Notes: generated from the sequence alone by a model not told the origin. A DNA stretch of 64,000 bases from Bacteroidota bacterium (GCA_021796215.1 JAJYOK010000001.1:186001-250000), one strand, 5' to 3'. Numbered from the stretch's first letter, positions 18,241 through 29,800 are shown. Made by a program: numbers and translations.

Positions 18241-19248
18241 TTATTTCTCCCTCTCCATCACGTAATCAACGAACAGCAGGAGCGATTTTTTCGCTTCTGA
18301 TCCCGGAAAAGGACGGAGACATTCGCGTGCCTGTGCGCTGAATTCCTCTGCTTTTTTCACGGCGTATGTAATGCCGCCGTATCGCTCGACGAAGGCGACA
18401 ATTTCCTCGATGTCGTTTGCACGGGTGCCGCCTTTGATTTTTTTCAAAATGCGGCGCGATTCTTTCGCCGGCGCTTTTTGCAATGCATGGATAAGCGGCA
18501 GGGTGATTTTTTTTTCTTTCATGTCGCTTCCCACCGGTTTGCCGATAATGCTTTTGCGGCTCGTGTAGTCGAGCAGATCGTCGCGGATCTGAAATGCCAG
18601 TCCGATATTTTCCCCGAAGTCTTTCATCAACGTGCGCTGTTCAACATTGGTTGTTGCACTTGCGGCACCGATTTCCGTACAGGTAGAAATAAGCGACGCG
18701 GTTTTATCTGAAATGATCTTGAAATATGTTTGCTCATCAATATCCAATTCCCGGCTTTTCTGAATCTGGAGAATTTCTCCTTCGCTCATTCGACGGACGG
18801 CATCCGAGACTGTTTTTAGAAAATAATGGTCCTCGTTCTTCAGCGAAAGCATTAGTCCGGTAGAAAGGAGATAATCTCCCATCAACACAGCGATTTTATT
18901 TTTCCACACGGCGTTGATCGAAGCGAGCCCTCTGCGCGTATCAGCATCGTCAACCACATCATCATGGACAAGAGTTGCGGTATGAAGAATTTCGACAAGC
19001 GTAGCACCACGGTATGTGCTTTCAGAAATTCCCCCGCACGTTTCAGCGCAGAGAAAAACAAGGATCGGGCGTATGCGTTTCCCCTTTTGTTTGACAATGT
19101 ACCGTGCGACGGTATCAACAAGGCGCACGTTCGAGCGCATCGCCTGTTTGAAGTATGCAGAAAATTCCTTCAACTCACTGTTGACAGGAGCCTTGATGGT
19201 ATTGAGGTCAAAGGCTTTTTGGGGATTGATGGCTTCAGTCAGTTTCAT
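18241..19248 (-). CDS. Polyprenyl synthetase family protein
   Basis: 335 aa; HDDVVDDADTRRG and QIRDDLLDY aspartate-rich motifs. Confidence 0.95.
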   Translation of the reverse strand: MKLTEAINPQKAFDLNTIKAPVNSELKEFSAYFKQAMRSNVRLVDTVARYIVKQKGKRIRPILVFLCAETCGGISESTYRGATLVEILHTATLVHDDVVDDADTRRGLASINAVWKNKIAVLMGDYLLSTGLMLSLKNEDHYFLKTVSDAVRRMSEGEILQIQKSRELDIDEQTYFKIISDKTASLISTCTEIGAASATTNVEQRTLMKDFGENIGLAFQIRDDLLDYTSRKSIIGKPVGSDMKEKKITLPLIHALQKAPAKESRRILKKIKGGTRANDIEEIVAFVERYGGITYAVKKAEEFSAQARECLRPFPGSEAKKSLLLFVDYVMEREK

Positions 19249-20015
19249 GTCGAAGATCCCGCTGGTGCGTCGGCGCTGCGTTTCTTTTGTGCGTAGGCGG
19301 AAATAAAAATACTGATTTCGTACAAAACCATCATAGGCGCGGCGAGTAGACTTTGCGTAACAATGTCAGGCGTCGGCGTCACGACTGCGGCAATGATCAA
19401 GATAACGACAATAGCATGCCGGCGGTAATGACGCATGAATGCCGGTGTGAGAATGCCAAGCCGCGAAAGGAAATACGCTATCATCGGAAGCTCGAACAAT
19501 ATACCGGCACCAAGGATAAGGCTCAGCATAAAACTGACGTACTTGTCTGCGGCAATATTTAATTCTATATTCTGCGTGCCGAATGTTGCGAAGAACTTGA
19601 GCGCTGTCGGGATCAGCACAAAATATCCGAAAGTGACGCCCGCAAGGAAACAGAAGGACGTATAGAAAACAATCCAGCCGATATTTTTGCGTTCCTTAGG
19701 CAGAAGCCCCGGCGCAACAAATTTCCATACTTGATAAAGAATTGCCGGCATGCTGAGAATGAGTCCTGCAATCAAAATGACTTCCATGTAGAGCAGCACA
19801 ATGCCATACGGCGTAAGCACTTGAAGCTTGAGATGAAGCGCGTGCAGAGGACCCAACAACAAATCCTGCACAAGAAAATCTGAAAAGAAGGCGCACCCGA
19901 TGCCCGCGACAAGCACCGCGATGAGAGCCTTTACAATGCGCCAGCGTAATTCCTCAAGATGATCGAGGAAGGACATCTCCCGGACTTCTGTTTCGCCTGT
20001 AATCTCTTTTGTCAT
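19245..20015 (-). CDS. tatC: Twin-arginine translocase subunit TatC
   Basis: 256 aa; SFLDHLEELRWRI N-terminus, multiple TM segments, overlaps next gene start. Confidence 0.95.
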   Translation of the reverse strand: MTKEITGETEVREMSFLDHLEELRWRIVKALIAVLVAGIGCAFFSDFLVQDLLLGPLHALHLKLQVLTPYGIVLLYMEVILIAGLILSMPAILYQVWKFVAPGLLPKERKNIGWIVFYTSFCFLAGVTFGYFVLIPTALKFFATFGTQNIELNIAADKYVSFMLSLILGAGILFELPMIAYFLSRLGILTPAFMRHYRRHAIVVILIIAAVVTPTPDIVTQSLLAAPMMVLYEISIFISAYAQKKRSADAPAGSST

Positions 20016-20109
20016 GAAAGTTTGAGAGGGATAGTGTTTGATCTTCTTTTTTTGGCAACTGAACGGCAGAGTTAGTTTGTTACATCATTTTTTTTGCGCC
20101 GGAGGCGCA

Positions 20110-21405
20110 TCAACTTCTGGTCGCGTACAAAGGAAATTTCGCACACAACTCTGCAACAGAATCTTTCACCGCTTCGTACGTTGATGTCTTGCCGACATTT
20201 TGAATCACCTGATCAATGAGATCGGCAACAATGTGCATTTCTGTTTCTTTCATTCCGCGCGTTGTAAGTGCCGGTGTGCCGACACGAATACCGCTTGTGA
20301 TGAACGGAGATTTATCGTCGAACGGGACTGCATTTTTGTTCACGGTGATGCCCGCTTGGTCGAGCGCTTCCTGTGCATCCTTACCGGTAACATTTTTGTT
20401 GCGAAGATCAATCAACATCAGATGATTATCCGTTCCGCCGGAGATAATGTTGTAGCCTTTTGAGACCAATCGTGATGCGAGCGCTTGGGCATTCGAAATA
20501 ATTTGTTTCGAGTACACTTTGAATTCCGGTTGCAGAGCTTCCTTGAATGCTACCGCTTTCGCTGCGATAATGTGCATAAGCGGTCCGCCTTGAATGCCGG
20601 GGATGACCATCGAGTCGAGCAATTCCGACATCATTTTTCGTCTGCCGGATTTCGGTGCAACAATGCCGAACGGATTTTCAAAATCCTTGCCCATCAGAAT
20701 TAAACCGCCGCGAGGTCCGCGCAGCGTCTTGTGTGTTGTCGATGTGACGACGTGACAGTAGGGAAGCGGGTCGTTAAGTAATTTCGCAGCGATCAATCCT
20801 GCCGGATGAGCAATGTCGGCGAAGAGAAATGCGCCGGCTTTATCGGCAATCTCACGGAATTTTTTGTAATCAATATTACGGGAATACGCGCTCGCACCGA
20901 CAGTGATAAGTTTCGGTTTTTCTTTCAGCGCTATCGTTTCAACTTCATTGTAATCAATTTGCCCGGTTTCTTTTGAGACGCCGTACGCGGTGAAATGATA
21001 TAATTGTCCGGAAAAGTTTACAGGCGACCCGTGTGTGAGATGTCCGCCGTGCGAGAGATTCATGCCGAGCACTTTATCACCAGGTTTGATGAATGTGAAA
21101 TACACCGCCATGTTCGCCTGCGAGCCTGAATGCGGCTGCACATTGGCGTATTCTGCATTAAACAATTGCTTCACCCGATCGCGCGCGAGGTTTTCGGCGA
21201 CATCCACAAATTCGCATCCGCCGTAATAGCGTTTGCCGGGATATCCTTCGGCATATTTATTTGTCATCACGCTTCCCGCCGCTTCGAGCACGGCGAGGCT
21301 TACAAAATTTTCTGAAGCAATAAGCTCGAGTTTGGAATTTTGCCGCTGCGTTTCGTTATGAATTGCGCCGGCAATGTCGGGGTCAAAAGTTTGAAGTGAA
21401 GTCAT
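20110..21405 (-). CDS. glyA: Serine hydroxymethyltransferase
   Basis: 431 aa; [45 protein letters not shown]-Lys motif. Confidence 0.98.
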   Translation of the reverse strand: MTSLQTFDPDIAGAIHNETQRQNSKLELIASENFVSLAVLEAAGSVMTNKYAEGYPGKRYYGGCEFVDVAENLARDRVKQLFNAEYANVQPHSGSQANMAVYFTFIKPGDKVLGMNLSHGGHLTHGSPVNFSGQLYHFTAYGVSKETGQIDYNEVETIALKEKPKLITVGASAYSRNIDYKKFREIADKAGAFLFADIAHPAGLIAAKLLNDPLPYCHVVTSTTHKTLRGPRGGLILMGKDFENPFGIVAPKSGRRKMMSELLDSMVIPGIQGGPLMHIIAAKAVAFKEALQPEFKVYSKQIISNAQALASRLVSKGYNIISGGTDNHLMLIDLRNKNVTGKDAQEALDQAGITVNKNAVPFDDKSPFITSGIRVGTPALTTRGMKETEMHIVADLIDQVIQNVGKTSTYEAVKDSVAELCAKFPLYATRS

Positions 21406-21512
21406 TGCGAAAATCCATATTTGTATAAAGTGAAAGTAGAAATCAGAGGTCAGAAGTCAGAGCTCGGAAGTCAGATGTTAAATCTCACGTCACGAATCTC
21501 GAACTTCAAAAC

Positions 21513-21950
21513 TCAGCAGGACGTCAGTGAATGAATTTTATTGACGCGCCGCTCGTGACGTCCGCCTTCAAATCCAGTATCGAGAAATGTTGTAATAATT
21601 TTCTGCGCCATTTCCCATTTGAGAAGTCGTTCGCCGAGGCAAAGCACATTCGCGTTGTTATGCCGCCGGGCGAATTCTGTGGCAAGAACGGATTCAACCG
21701 CCGCTGCCCGAACGCCTTTGTGCTTGTTCGCGACAATACTCATGCCGACTCCGGTTCCGCAAATAAAAATGCCCCGGTCGCATTCGCCTTGAGAAATGGA
21801 AACTGCCGCTGCATGTGCGTAGTCCGGATAATCTGAAGCTTCGGTGGACTGTGTCCCGAAATCTTTGAAAGGGATCTTCAAACTTGTCAGAAGTTCCTTC
21901 GCTTTTTCCTTGTAGGCAAAGCCTGCGTGGTCACTCGCTAAAGCAATCAT
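21513..21950 (-). CDS. rpiB: Ribose 5-phosphate isomerase B
   Basis: 145 aa; ASDHAGFAYKE, GIFICGTGVGMSIVANK. Confidence 0.97.
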   Translation of the reverse strand: MIALASDHAGFAYKEKAKELLTSLKIPFKDFGTQSTEASDYPDYAHAAAVSISQGECDRGIFICGTGVGMSIVANKHKGVRAAAVESVLATEFARRHNNANVLCLGERLLKWEMAQKIITTFLDTGFEGGRHERRVNKIHSLTSC

Positions 21951-21952
21951 GA

Positions 21953-23200
21953 TTATTCTGTCTCCGGAGGAATAAACATCAGCGCGCTTGCACTGAACGA
22001 GACTGTCATACGGATGATATTCTCACGCAACAATCCGTCTGCAGTCGTGCCGCGGATTCCGTATTCAAGCCCAATGTCTAGTTTTGCCGCATAAGAAATA
22101 GGGTAACTCATTCCCACTGTCACAAAGTATTCGTTGATCGCTGTGCCGTTGATCTCAAGCTGCGAAGCATTCATGTATGCACCGACGCGATAGGTAATGT
22201 CATCAAAATACGGCGATGCTGCGTTATGTGTTCGCATGAATTCCGCGCCGACGCCAAGGCGTGTGCTGTTTTTCAACTGAGCCGGGTGTGTTCCGAACTC
22301 GGTGTAATTACTCCAATCGTTGTACTGAACATCGCCGGTAAGAATGATCCGCTCATCGAGCAGATATGCCGCCCCGAAACCAACGCCGAACGGGATTTTT
22401 ATTGTTCCGCTTGCGTTCGCACTTGTATCTTTCTGAGTGATGTAATTTTCCGTTGTCAAATCATCCGCAGTTAATGATCCGCCCGTGAAGAATGTGAAGC
22501 CGAGATTCAAATTCTTCTTTTCTGAAAAACCAAACGCTTTATCAATGCCGGTATAAATTCCGCCGAGTGTAAACGCAAAACCGTCCGCATTGATTGCTCT
22601 GTCCGTTTCTGTCGAGTAATAGGAATTGCTTGTGAATTCGAGAGTGTGTCTGGAGCGCAATGTTCCGAAAATATAATGGGTTGCTGCACCAAGAAAAAGA
22701 TTGTTCACCGGCGAAACGCTGAGACTGAATTGCGCATCGGTCAATCCGCCGCTTCCGTCATATCCTTCCGAATAAGAATAGGAGCCGCTGGTTTTTTGGT
22801 CGACAATGCTGTACGCAATTTTGCTGAACGGCGACAAGCCGATCGAGAATGTGATGTTGCTTGGGTGATATACAGGAAATGCGATGGTAAAATTTTTAAA
22901 ATTTCCCGAACTGAGAAACGTGTTTTGAGTTCCATCGTTCATCGCATATCCGTTATATTGAAAGTCCACTGCCATCCGCGTTCGTCCAATGTGTGCAAGC
23001 GCCGCCGGGTTAAAAAGATTAATATAGCCGTCGGTGACCAGTGCAAGCCCGGTTTCGCCCATTCCTTCGGACCGTGTGCTCATGAATGATGTCGGTTCGC
23101 CGATGCCGTAACGGGAATATGGTGAGCCGCCGGATGCGAAGAGCGGCTGTGCATGGCAAAGTGCAAGAAAAACTGCAAGGGAAAAAATTATTTGTTTCAT
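21953..23200 (-). CDS. Outer-membrane protein of the PorV/FadL-like beta-barrel type
   Basis: 415 aa; signal peptide; GSPYSRYGIGEPTSFMSTRSEGMGETGLALVTDGYINLFNPAAL; repeated amphipathic strands. Confidence 0.7.
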   Translation of the reverse strand: MKQIIFSLAVFLALCHAQPLFASGGSPYSRYGIGEPTSFMSTRSEGMGETGLALVTDGYINLFNPAALAHIGRTRMAVDFQYNGYAMNDGTQNTFLSSGNFKNFTIAFPVYHPSNITFSIGLSPFSKIAYSIVDQKTSGSYSYSEGYDGSGGLTDAQFSLSVSPVNNLFLGAATHYIFGTLRSRHTLEFTSNSYYSTETDRAINADGFAFTLGGIYTGIDKAFGFSEKKNLNLGFTFFTGGSLTADDLTTENYITQKDTSANASGTIKIPFGVGFGAAYLLDERIILTGDVQYNDWSNYTEFGTHPAQLKNSTRLGVGAEFMRTHNAASPYFDDITYRVGAYMNASQLEINGTAINEYFVTVGMSYPISYAAKLDIGLEYGIRGTTADGLLRENIIRMTVSFSASALMFIPPETE

Positions 23201-23207
23201 GAGAAAA

Positions 23208-24377
23208 TTATCTTTTAGTGTATGTTACGTGCAGCACCGGGCGTTTTGTTGAATCGGGATCTTGCGAAGAATAAAACACGTACCGGTCAACGCAGCCGTT
23301 TTCGTTTGCTGCTTCAAGCAGAAGTCCGTAATTTGCCTCCGTGCTGGTAACCCACGACTGCACAATTGGCGACAACGGAATTGAGTAGACGGGATTCGAT
23401 GTTTGCGTAGTATCTTTTCGTGTTCCGTAATAGAAGTAAGAACCGTTCACAGTATCAGGATATTGTGCGTTGGAGACGAGGCGCACCAAAACGGAATCCG
23501 GCGTGCTTGTGCCGTGCGAACTCAACGGGTTGAGTGTTAATTCCAAAAATGCATTATTGATAAATGGTTTATTCACGAGTGAGCTGAGATCGAAAGAGAT
23601 TTTACTGCGCCGCCCAACTCCGCCTTGAATGTCGATGAGCGATGGCAAAATTGAAGAAGAATTTTTTGCGAGAAAAGTATCACTGCCATAAGTAAAGGTC
23701 ATGGAATCTTCAACACCGTTTTTCGTGTAACGTACAACCAATTCTGCGCTGGATGTCAATACATTGAAAGAAGGAAATCCCCAAATTCCGGTGTTGGTCG
23801 CACCCGGCTGCGGCATAATTGCGAATCCATAGAACCGCGGTAACGTGGTGTCTGTTGATGCGGTGATCCATTTGCGCACCACATTGGTATCAAGAAGAAC
23901 GACGATGGTGCTTGTATCCGTGATGACCTGATTGATCGTTCCGCACGTTGTTGGGTCGATACTTATGTAATCAGAAGAATCTACAGGAGTGTCTGTCGTC
24001 CATGGCGCGAGAATCTCGTGAACTTCAAATTGTTGTGCAGTGCTGCTCATGTTCCAGAGATAGCCGACGTGTAATTGAAGTTCGCATGTATCGAGCTGCA
24101 CCGTTCCAAGAGTATCGCCGTCACCTTCGTACAATCCTGTGAAGTTCAACAGCGTTTTCGCTTCAACTGAATTTGCAGCGCCGACGAGATTGTAATATCC
24201 TGCGCCGTTTACAATGTTGCTGTGAAAAGTGGAGTCGCTTGTTGCAAAGAATGAAGTATCAGTGACGGCGAACCGTTGATTAAAGAAGTTGTTGCCAACC
24301 GAGCTGACATTTTCACTGCAGCCGATAAGTATTGTCGCACTGAGAAACAAAGAAACGATGAAGGAGAGAATTTTCAT
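23208..24377 (-). CDS. Predicted lipoprotein, possibly DUF4270-like
   Basis: 389 aa; lipobox SATILIGCSEN; glgA-proximal position is as recalled for DUF4270 genes in Bacteroidota; no diagnostic motif seen. Confidence 0.55.
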   Translation of the reverse strand: MKILSFIVSLFLSATILIGCSENVSSVGNNFFNQRFAVTDTSFFATSDSTFHSNIVNGAGYYNLVGAANSVEAKTLLNFTGLYEGDGDTLGTVQLDTCELQLHVGYLWNMSSTAQQFEVHEILAPWTTDTPVDSSDYISIDPTTCGTINQVITDTSTIVVLLDTNVVRKWITASTDTTLPRFYGFAIMPQPGATNTGIWGFPSFNVLTSSAELVVRYTKNGVEDSMTFTYGSDTFLAKNSSSILPSLIDIQGGVGRRSKISFDLSSLVNKPFINNAFLELTLNPLSSHGTSTPDSVLVRLVSNAQYPDTVNGSYFYYGTRKDTTQTSNPVYSIPLSPIVQSWVTSTEANYGLLLEAANENGCVDRYVFYSSQDPDSTKRPVLHVTYTKR

Positions 24378-24389
24378 AAGAAGAAAGAA

Positions 24390-24977
24390 TTACGATAATT
24401 GTTCGCGTGATAAAATTGTTTTTTTGACAAACTGCACCGCATCGTACAAATCCACAGCAAAAAAATCCGGTTCACCGAGGCAATCATTTTTTTCACTTGC
24501 GCCGTAGCCAGTGGCCACCATGGCGGTACCTGCCCCGACCGTTTTTCCCATTGTGACATCGCGGCAGCGGTCGCCAATTGTGAACGATTGCCGAAGGTCA
24601 ATGTTGTGTTCGTGTGCTGCTTGAAGGAGCATTCCCGTTTTAGGCTTTCTGCATTCGCATTCAATATTATAGCGCGCATCGTTAGTGCCGGGGAAGTGCG
24701 GGCAATAATAATACGCATCAATATGCGCCTCCGCGCGGCGAAGCCGTAGAGAAAGTTCCTGATGAATTTCAGCCAGCGCTTCTTCAGTAAGAAAACCGCG
24801 CGCAATGCCTGACTGGTTTGTTACAATAAACACTTTTACGCCAAAATTGTTCAACTCACGGATTGCAGTGTCGGAGCGGGGAATGATCTGGAGCTGGTTT
24901 GGTGAAGTGAGAAAATCAACATCTACATTGATTGTTCCATCGCGATCCAAAAACACGGCGATATGTGAGCGCTCCAT
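24390..24977 (-). CDS. gmhB: HAD-family hydrolase, D-glycero-manno-heptose 1,7-bisphosphate phosphatase-like
   Basis: 195 aa; FLDRDGTINVD, VTNQSGIARG, CPHFPG...C.CRKPKTGML, IGDRCRDV. Confidence 0.85.
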   Translation of the reverse strand: MERSHIAVFLDRDGTINVDVDFLTSPNQLQIIPRSDTAIRELNNFGVKVFIVTNQSGIARGFLTEEALAEIHQELSLRLRRAEAHIDAYYYCPHFPGTNDARYNIECECRKPKTGMLLQAAHEHNIDLRQSFTIGDRCRDVTMGKTVGAGTAMVATGYGASEKNDCLGEPDFFAVDLYDAVQFVKKTILSREQLS

Positions 24978-24983
24978 CGTTTT

Positions 24984-26462
24984 TTACTTCACCAGAGTTC
25001 GATAGAGTGCAGCATATTTCTTCGCGGATGTTTCCCACGAAAAGTTCTGAGCCATTCCGTTCCGCATGATTTTTTTCCATGCGCTTTGATCTTGGTACAT
25101 TTTCAGTGCGCGATGGATTGTCTTCAACAATTCCTTCGCTTCGTATTTTTTGAATTTGAAGCCTGTTCCGTTTGTGGCGGAATCAACATCAACAATGGTA
25201 TCCTCAAGTCCGCCTGTTGCGCGGACAATTGGTATGGTACCGTATTTTAAACTGTACAATTGATTAAGTCCGCACGGTTCATATTTCGACGGCATGAGAT
25301 ACATATCGCTTCCTGCTTCGATTAAATGTGCGATCTCGTCGCTGTAGCCGAAGTAAACGCCAACCTTTGTCGGATGTTTTTTATGAAGAGATTCAAAAAA
25401 ATCCTGATACTGTTTTTCGCCGGCGCCAAGAAGTACGAATTTTACGTCGGACTTCATCAGGTCTTCGCTGATGCTCTCGATAAGATCGAGGCCTTTTTGG
25501 TCAACGAGGCGGGAGATCATACCAATGACCGGAACACCTTCTTTGAATATAAGATTAAATTTTTTCAGCAGCGCTTTTTTGTTTTCTACTTTACTTTCAA
25601 TCGAGTGGGCATCGTACCTCACCGGAATCAATGTATCGGCTTGCGGATTCCAGATTTCGTAATCAATGCCGTTTACAATGCCGTGCAAATGCGATTTTCG
25701 TTTTTGTATCACTCCTTCAAGCCCACAGCCGTATTCTGCAGATGTGCGGATTTCCTCCGCATATTTTTCGCTTACGGTTGTAATGATATCGGAATAGACA
25801 AGGCCCGCTTTCATAAAGCTCATTTTTTCATAGAACTCGAGCCCTTCTGGCGTGAACACAGATTCCGGCAATCCTGTTTTTTTGAATGACGCTGCGGGGA
25901 AGACGCCTTGATATGCAAGATTATGAATTGTGAAGACTGTTTTCACGTTTTTAAAAAACGGATCGTCGCGGTAGATTGTTTTTATATAGGCGGGAATCAA
26001 TCCGGTTTGCCAGTCATTGCAATGAATCACATCGGGTTTCCAGCCGAGCCGTTTCAGTGTTTCCAGAACGCTGCGGGAAAAGAAAATAAACCGCTCATCG
26101 TTATCGACATAATCTTTCTTCGTCTCCGGACTGGAATAGATGCCGTGGCGGCCGAAAAATTCCTTGTTGGCGATGAAGTAGACCTGAACCTTTGCTTTCG
26201 TATTGGCGATGAACGACGAATTGACATTTGCCACTTTTACATGCTCACCAATCGGCACTTCAATTTCTTTCAGCCGAATAACATCGTGAATTTTGAATTT
26301 GCGTTCGCTGATAGAGCCGTAGCGAGGTGCCGCAATGCGAATTTCATGTCCGAGTTCCCTTAAAGTTTGCGGCAGGGAAGCCGAGACATCGGCGAGCCCG
26401 CCGGTTTTTACAAATGGTTCTACCTCGCTGGTAACAAAGAGCACATTAAGCGGTTTTGACAT
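24984..26462 (-). CDS. glgA: Glycogen synthase (GT5)
   Basis: 492 aa; LFVTSEVEPFVKTGGLADVSASLP (KTGGL), SRLVDQKGLDLI, PSKYEPCGLNQLYSLKYG. Confidence 0.97.
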   Translation of the reverse strand: MSKPLNVLFVTSEVEPFVKTGGLADVSASLPQTLRELGHEIRIAAPRYGSISERKFKIHDVIRLKEIEVPIGEHVKVANVNSSFIANTKAKVQVYFIANKEFFGRHGIYSSPETKKDYVDNDERFIFFSRSVLETLKRLGWKPDVIHCNDWQTGLIPAYIKTIYRDDPFFKNVKTVFTIHNLAYQGVFPAASFKKTGLPESVFTPEGLEFYEKMSFMKAGLVYSDIITTVSEKYAEEIRTSAEYGCGLEGVIQKRKSHLHGIVNGIDYEIWNPQADTLIPVRYDAHSIESKVENKKALLKKFNLIFKEGVPVIGMISRLVDQKGLDLIESISEDLMKSDVKFVLLGAGEKQYQDFFESLHKKHPTKVGVYFGYSDEIAHLIEAGSDMYLMPSKYEPCGLNQLYSLKYGTIPIVRATGGLEDTIVDVDSATNGTGFKFKKYEAKELLKTIHRALKMYQDQSAWKKIMRNGMAQNFSWETSAKKYAALYRTLVK

Positions 26463-26610
26463 AGTGATTAGTGTTGTAAGATGCGACAGTTAATTCAAAC
26501 ATATCAATTTAACAAAAAAACCAGCCATAATCAATGATAATGCTGAATGGAGATTTTCACTGCGAGGGAAAAGACATTCATGTTTTTTCAGAAAATCATG
26601 ACATGCGTTC

Positions 26611-26639
26611 TTGACAATAGTTGCTGTGTTTTCTATATT
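26611..26639 (+). promoter_or_regulatory. Sigma70-like promoter upstream of porU
   Basis: TTGACA (26611-26616), 17-nt spacer, TATATT (26634-26639). Confidence 0.55.
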
Positions 26640-26697
26640 GCTTCATCATATAACAGGAGCAACGCGCACAGTTTTTTGTTAAAGGTTATCTTTCTTG

Positions 26698-26729
26698 TGC
26701 GAAGTTTTGGTACTTCGCGGATTTTTTTT
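26698..26729 (+). terminator. Intrinsic terminator/attenuator candidate in the porU leader
   Basis: GCGAAGT-tttggt-ACTTCGC stem followed by GGA and T8. Confidence 0.6.
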
Positions 26730-26774
26730 CTGGGAATCAACCTTTAATGTTTATGCGAGTTGCTTTTTTCATGT

Positions 26775-26818
26775 ACCGAACGTTTCAAGGGGTTGAAAGA
26801 AGAGTGTACTCGTTCGGT
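26775..26818 (+). promoter_or_regulatory. Nested hairpin in the porU 5' region
   Basis: ACCGAACG ... CGTTCGGT perfect 8-bp stem enclosing TTTCAA-gggg-TTGAAA. Confidence 0.5.
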
Positions 26819-26845
26819 TATATTTCTTTTCCTTCTTAGACTTCT

Positions 26846-29800
26846 ATGTGCATGTTTCGAGCTTCCGGAAAGGTTGTTCTATTTTTACTTTTTCTCCTTC
26901 TTGTACGACGAGAAACGGCAGTTGCACAATTTAGTCAGAATGCGCCGGACATGCGCGTTCTTGATTCGTCCGAACAGGGAATCACGGTTGAATTCGTCCC
27001 ACATTATCTTCCGCTGAAAAAAGATACTGTAAAGGATAAAGTATACGACGTCGTTCAGTTCGAGCGCGGTTTGCCGTTCGATTATGCATTTGCCGGGAAG
27101 CCCGATGTACGATACCGCTCAGTGCTCATTGGCTTGCCGGGGCGGAATGGCAACCGCATTTCAATTGTCCAATCCGATTTCGAAACGATGACTGGGATTT
27201 CGCTTAAAACGATTCCGTCGTTTCAACGAACAAAGGAAGAACAAAAAAATGATTTAGGTCAAGCGAACAATGGTTCAGAAAATTTTCCGGCGGACATTGT
27301 TTCATTGACGAACGTAGGAATTGTTGATGGAATTTTTGTCGGGACAATCACTCTTTGCCCGTTACAGTACCAGCAAACAGCACATACATTAAAAAAATAT
27401 TCGCGCATCGTTTTTCATGTGGACTATGGAACGCCAGAAGGTGTGCGGTCACATGCCGGTACCGTGGATTGGGAAAAACAAGCGCTTATCAACGGCACCG
27501 TTATGGAAAAGTTGTCGGCAAGCCGGCCGCCTCTTGCAAAAACTGCTCAAGTGAACAGCGTCCTTGCCGCCGGCAAATGGGTGAAATTGGAAATTCAATC
27601 TGACGGAATGTATAAGATAGATGCTTCATACTTGCGCACAATCGGAATGGATGCCGCAGTGGGTGGTCCGTTTTCAAGTGTAAAAGTTTATGGAAATAAC
27701 GGGCGCGTTCTTCCTCCGAACCTGAACGTTTCCCGCCCGGCTGATTTAACGCAATTCCCCGTGCTTGTCGTCGACAACAATAACAACGGAAACTTTGATG
27801 CGGACGATTATATTCTTTTTTATGCGCCGGGAGTGACGGGCTGGAATTATTCGCCTTCGCAAAAAACATACTCGCATTATCTCAACCCGTACACAAATTC
27901 CAATTATTGTTTCATTCAATATCTTCCCGGGGAAACGCAAGCAAAAATACAATCAGTTTCTATCAACGGTTCTGTCGGAGGTGATGTTACAACCACAGTG
28001 GGGAAAGTATTTTTCCATGAAGAAAAAACCAATGTCACCCATTCCGGTTTGGAATGGTACAGCTCGCCGTTTGATGCGCTCGTTGCCACAACTCGCGTGA
28101 TTAGTAACAAGTTGGACGGATACACTACCGGTACGCCGGTAACCTATAAGTACGAACTTCTTTCCCGTGCTGATGTTTCTTCGTCTTTCACTTTAACGGA
28201 ATCGGACAAATTTTTGACAACTGTTCCTATTCCGGCAATGACAAATGATGTGTTGAATGATCCCGCCGCGGTGTATGAATACTCAAAGGCAGGTCAAGTG
28301 ACAACTGTGCCTAACCTTGTTGATCAGCGAAGTAATTTGAAACTGGTCTATCGTGCCGACAGCAAGGCGGCAATCGGATGGATTTATTGGATTGAAATTC
28401 TTTATACACAGCAGCTCGTTCCGGTCAGCGATGAACTGCTTTTTACTTCTCCGGATACAAGCGGCACCGTCGAATATAATCTGTCGGGATTTTCGAGCAG
28501 TAATGTGAGCGTCTTTGATGTGACAAATGTTTTTAATGTCCGATCACTTGCAGTGACGCAAGCACAAGAGGCGGGCCGAATTCTGTTCAAAGATACACTC
28601 TCCTCAGGTTCGATTAAAAAGTATTGGGCAGGAACATCTGCCGCGTATAAGACTCCAGCATCGTTTACCGCAATTCCAAATTCGAACCTGCACGGAATCA
28701 CATCCGGAGCAGATTTTGTCATTATCACTCATCATGATTTTCTTACGCAAGCCCAGCAGTTGCGTGATTACAAACAGAATCTTCCCGGCGGTGACGCCTT
28801 GCGGACGATGGTCGTGGAAGTTGATACTCTTTATAATGAGTTCGGCGACGGCATGCCTGATCCCACGGCAATTCGCGATTTTTTGAAATATGCGACGACA
28901 CAGTGGCAGGTGCCGCCGAAATATGTTTTGTTTTTTGGCGATGCGACGTATGATTACAAAAATATTCTGAGGGAGACAAAAGACTGGGTACCAACGTACG
29001 AGACTTCTACAACGCGCGACCAAATATATACGTATGCTTACGATGATTATTTCTGTTCTCTTGATCCACTGAACAGTACAACAGTTTCTATGGCACACGG
29101 AAGGTTAGCTGTTCGTACTCCGGAAGAGGCGCAATTGGTTGTTGATAAAATTATGCAGTACGAAGCAAAACCCTCACACGGTGCGTGGCAAAATATTATC
29201 ACGATTGTGGCAGACGATGGCTATGTGAACGATGCAAATTATGACGAAACATTCCATACAACCCAAGCAGAGAATCTTGCAACTATCGACACCCCAAAAA
29301 TATTTGATGTGAAAAAAATCTATGAGGTTGATTATCCGACTGTGATCGCTGCTACGGGACATCGCAAGCCTGCGGCGCGGCAGGCAATTCTCGATCAGGT
29401 GAATCGCGGAACGCTTGTGTTGAATTTTACTGGTCACGGTAATCCAACAGTATGGGCGCACGAATCCATTCTTACGCAAAGTGATGTTAACTCACAATTT
29501 TTTAATGCTGACAAACTCACGTTTGTTTGTGCGGCAACATGCGACTGGGGAAGATTTGATGACGGAAATACGCAAAGCTCTGCAGAAGATATTATTACAA
29601 ATCCGAATGGCGGAGCGATTAGTGTGTTCAGTGCAGATCGCGCGGTGTATTCGGGAGACAATGCACTAATCAATTATAAATTTTATGATTATACTTTCCC
29701 CCAAAACCCTTATCAACGAACACTGCGTCTTGGAGATGCGGTGATGCTTGCAAAGAACAATGCGGGCAGTGATCCGGATAACAATCGAAAATATCATTTG

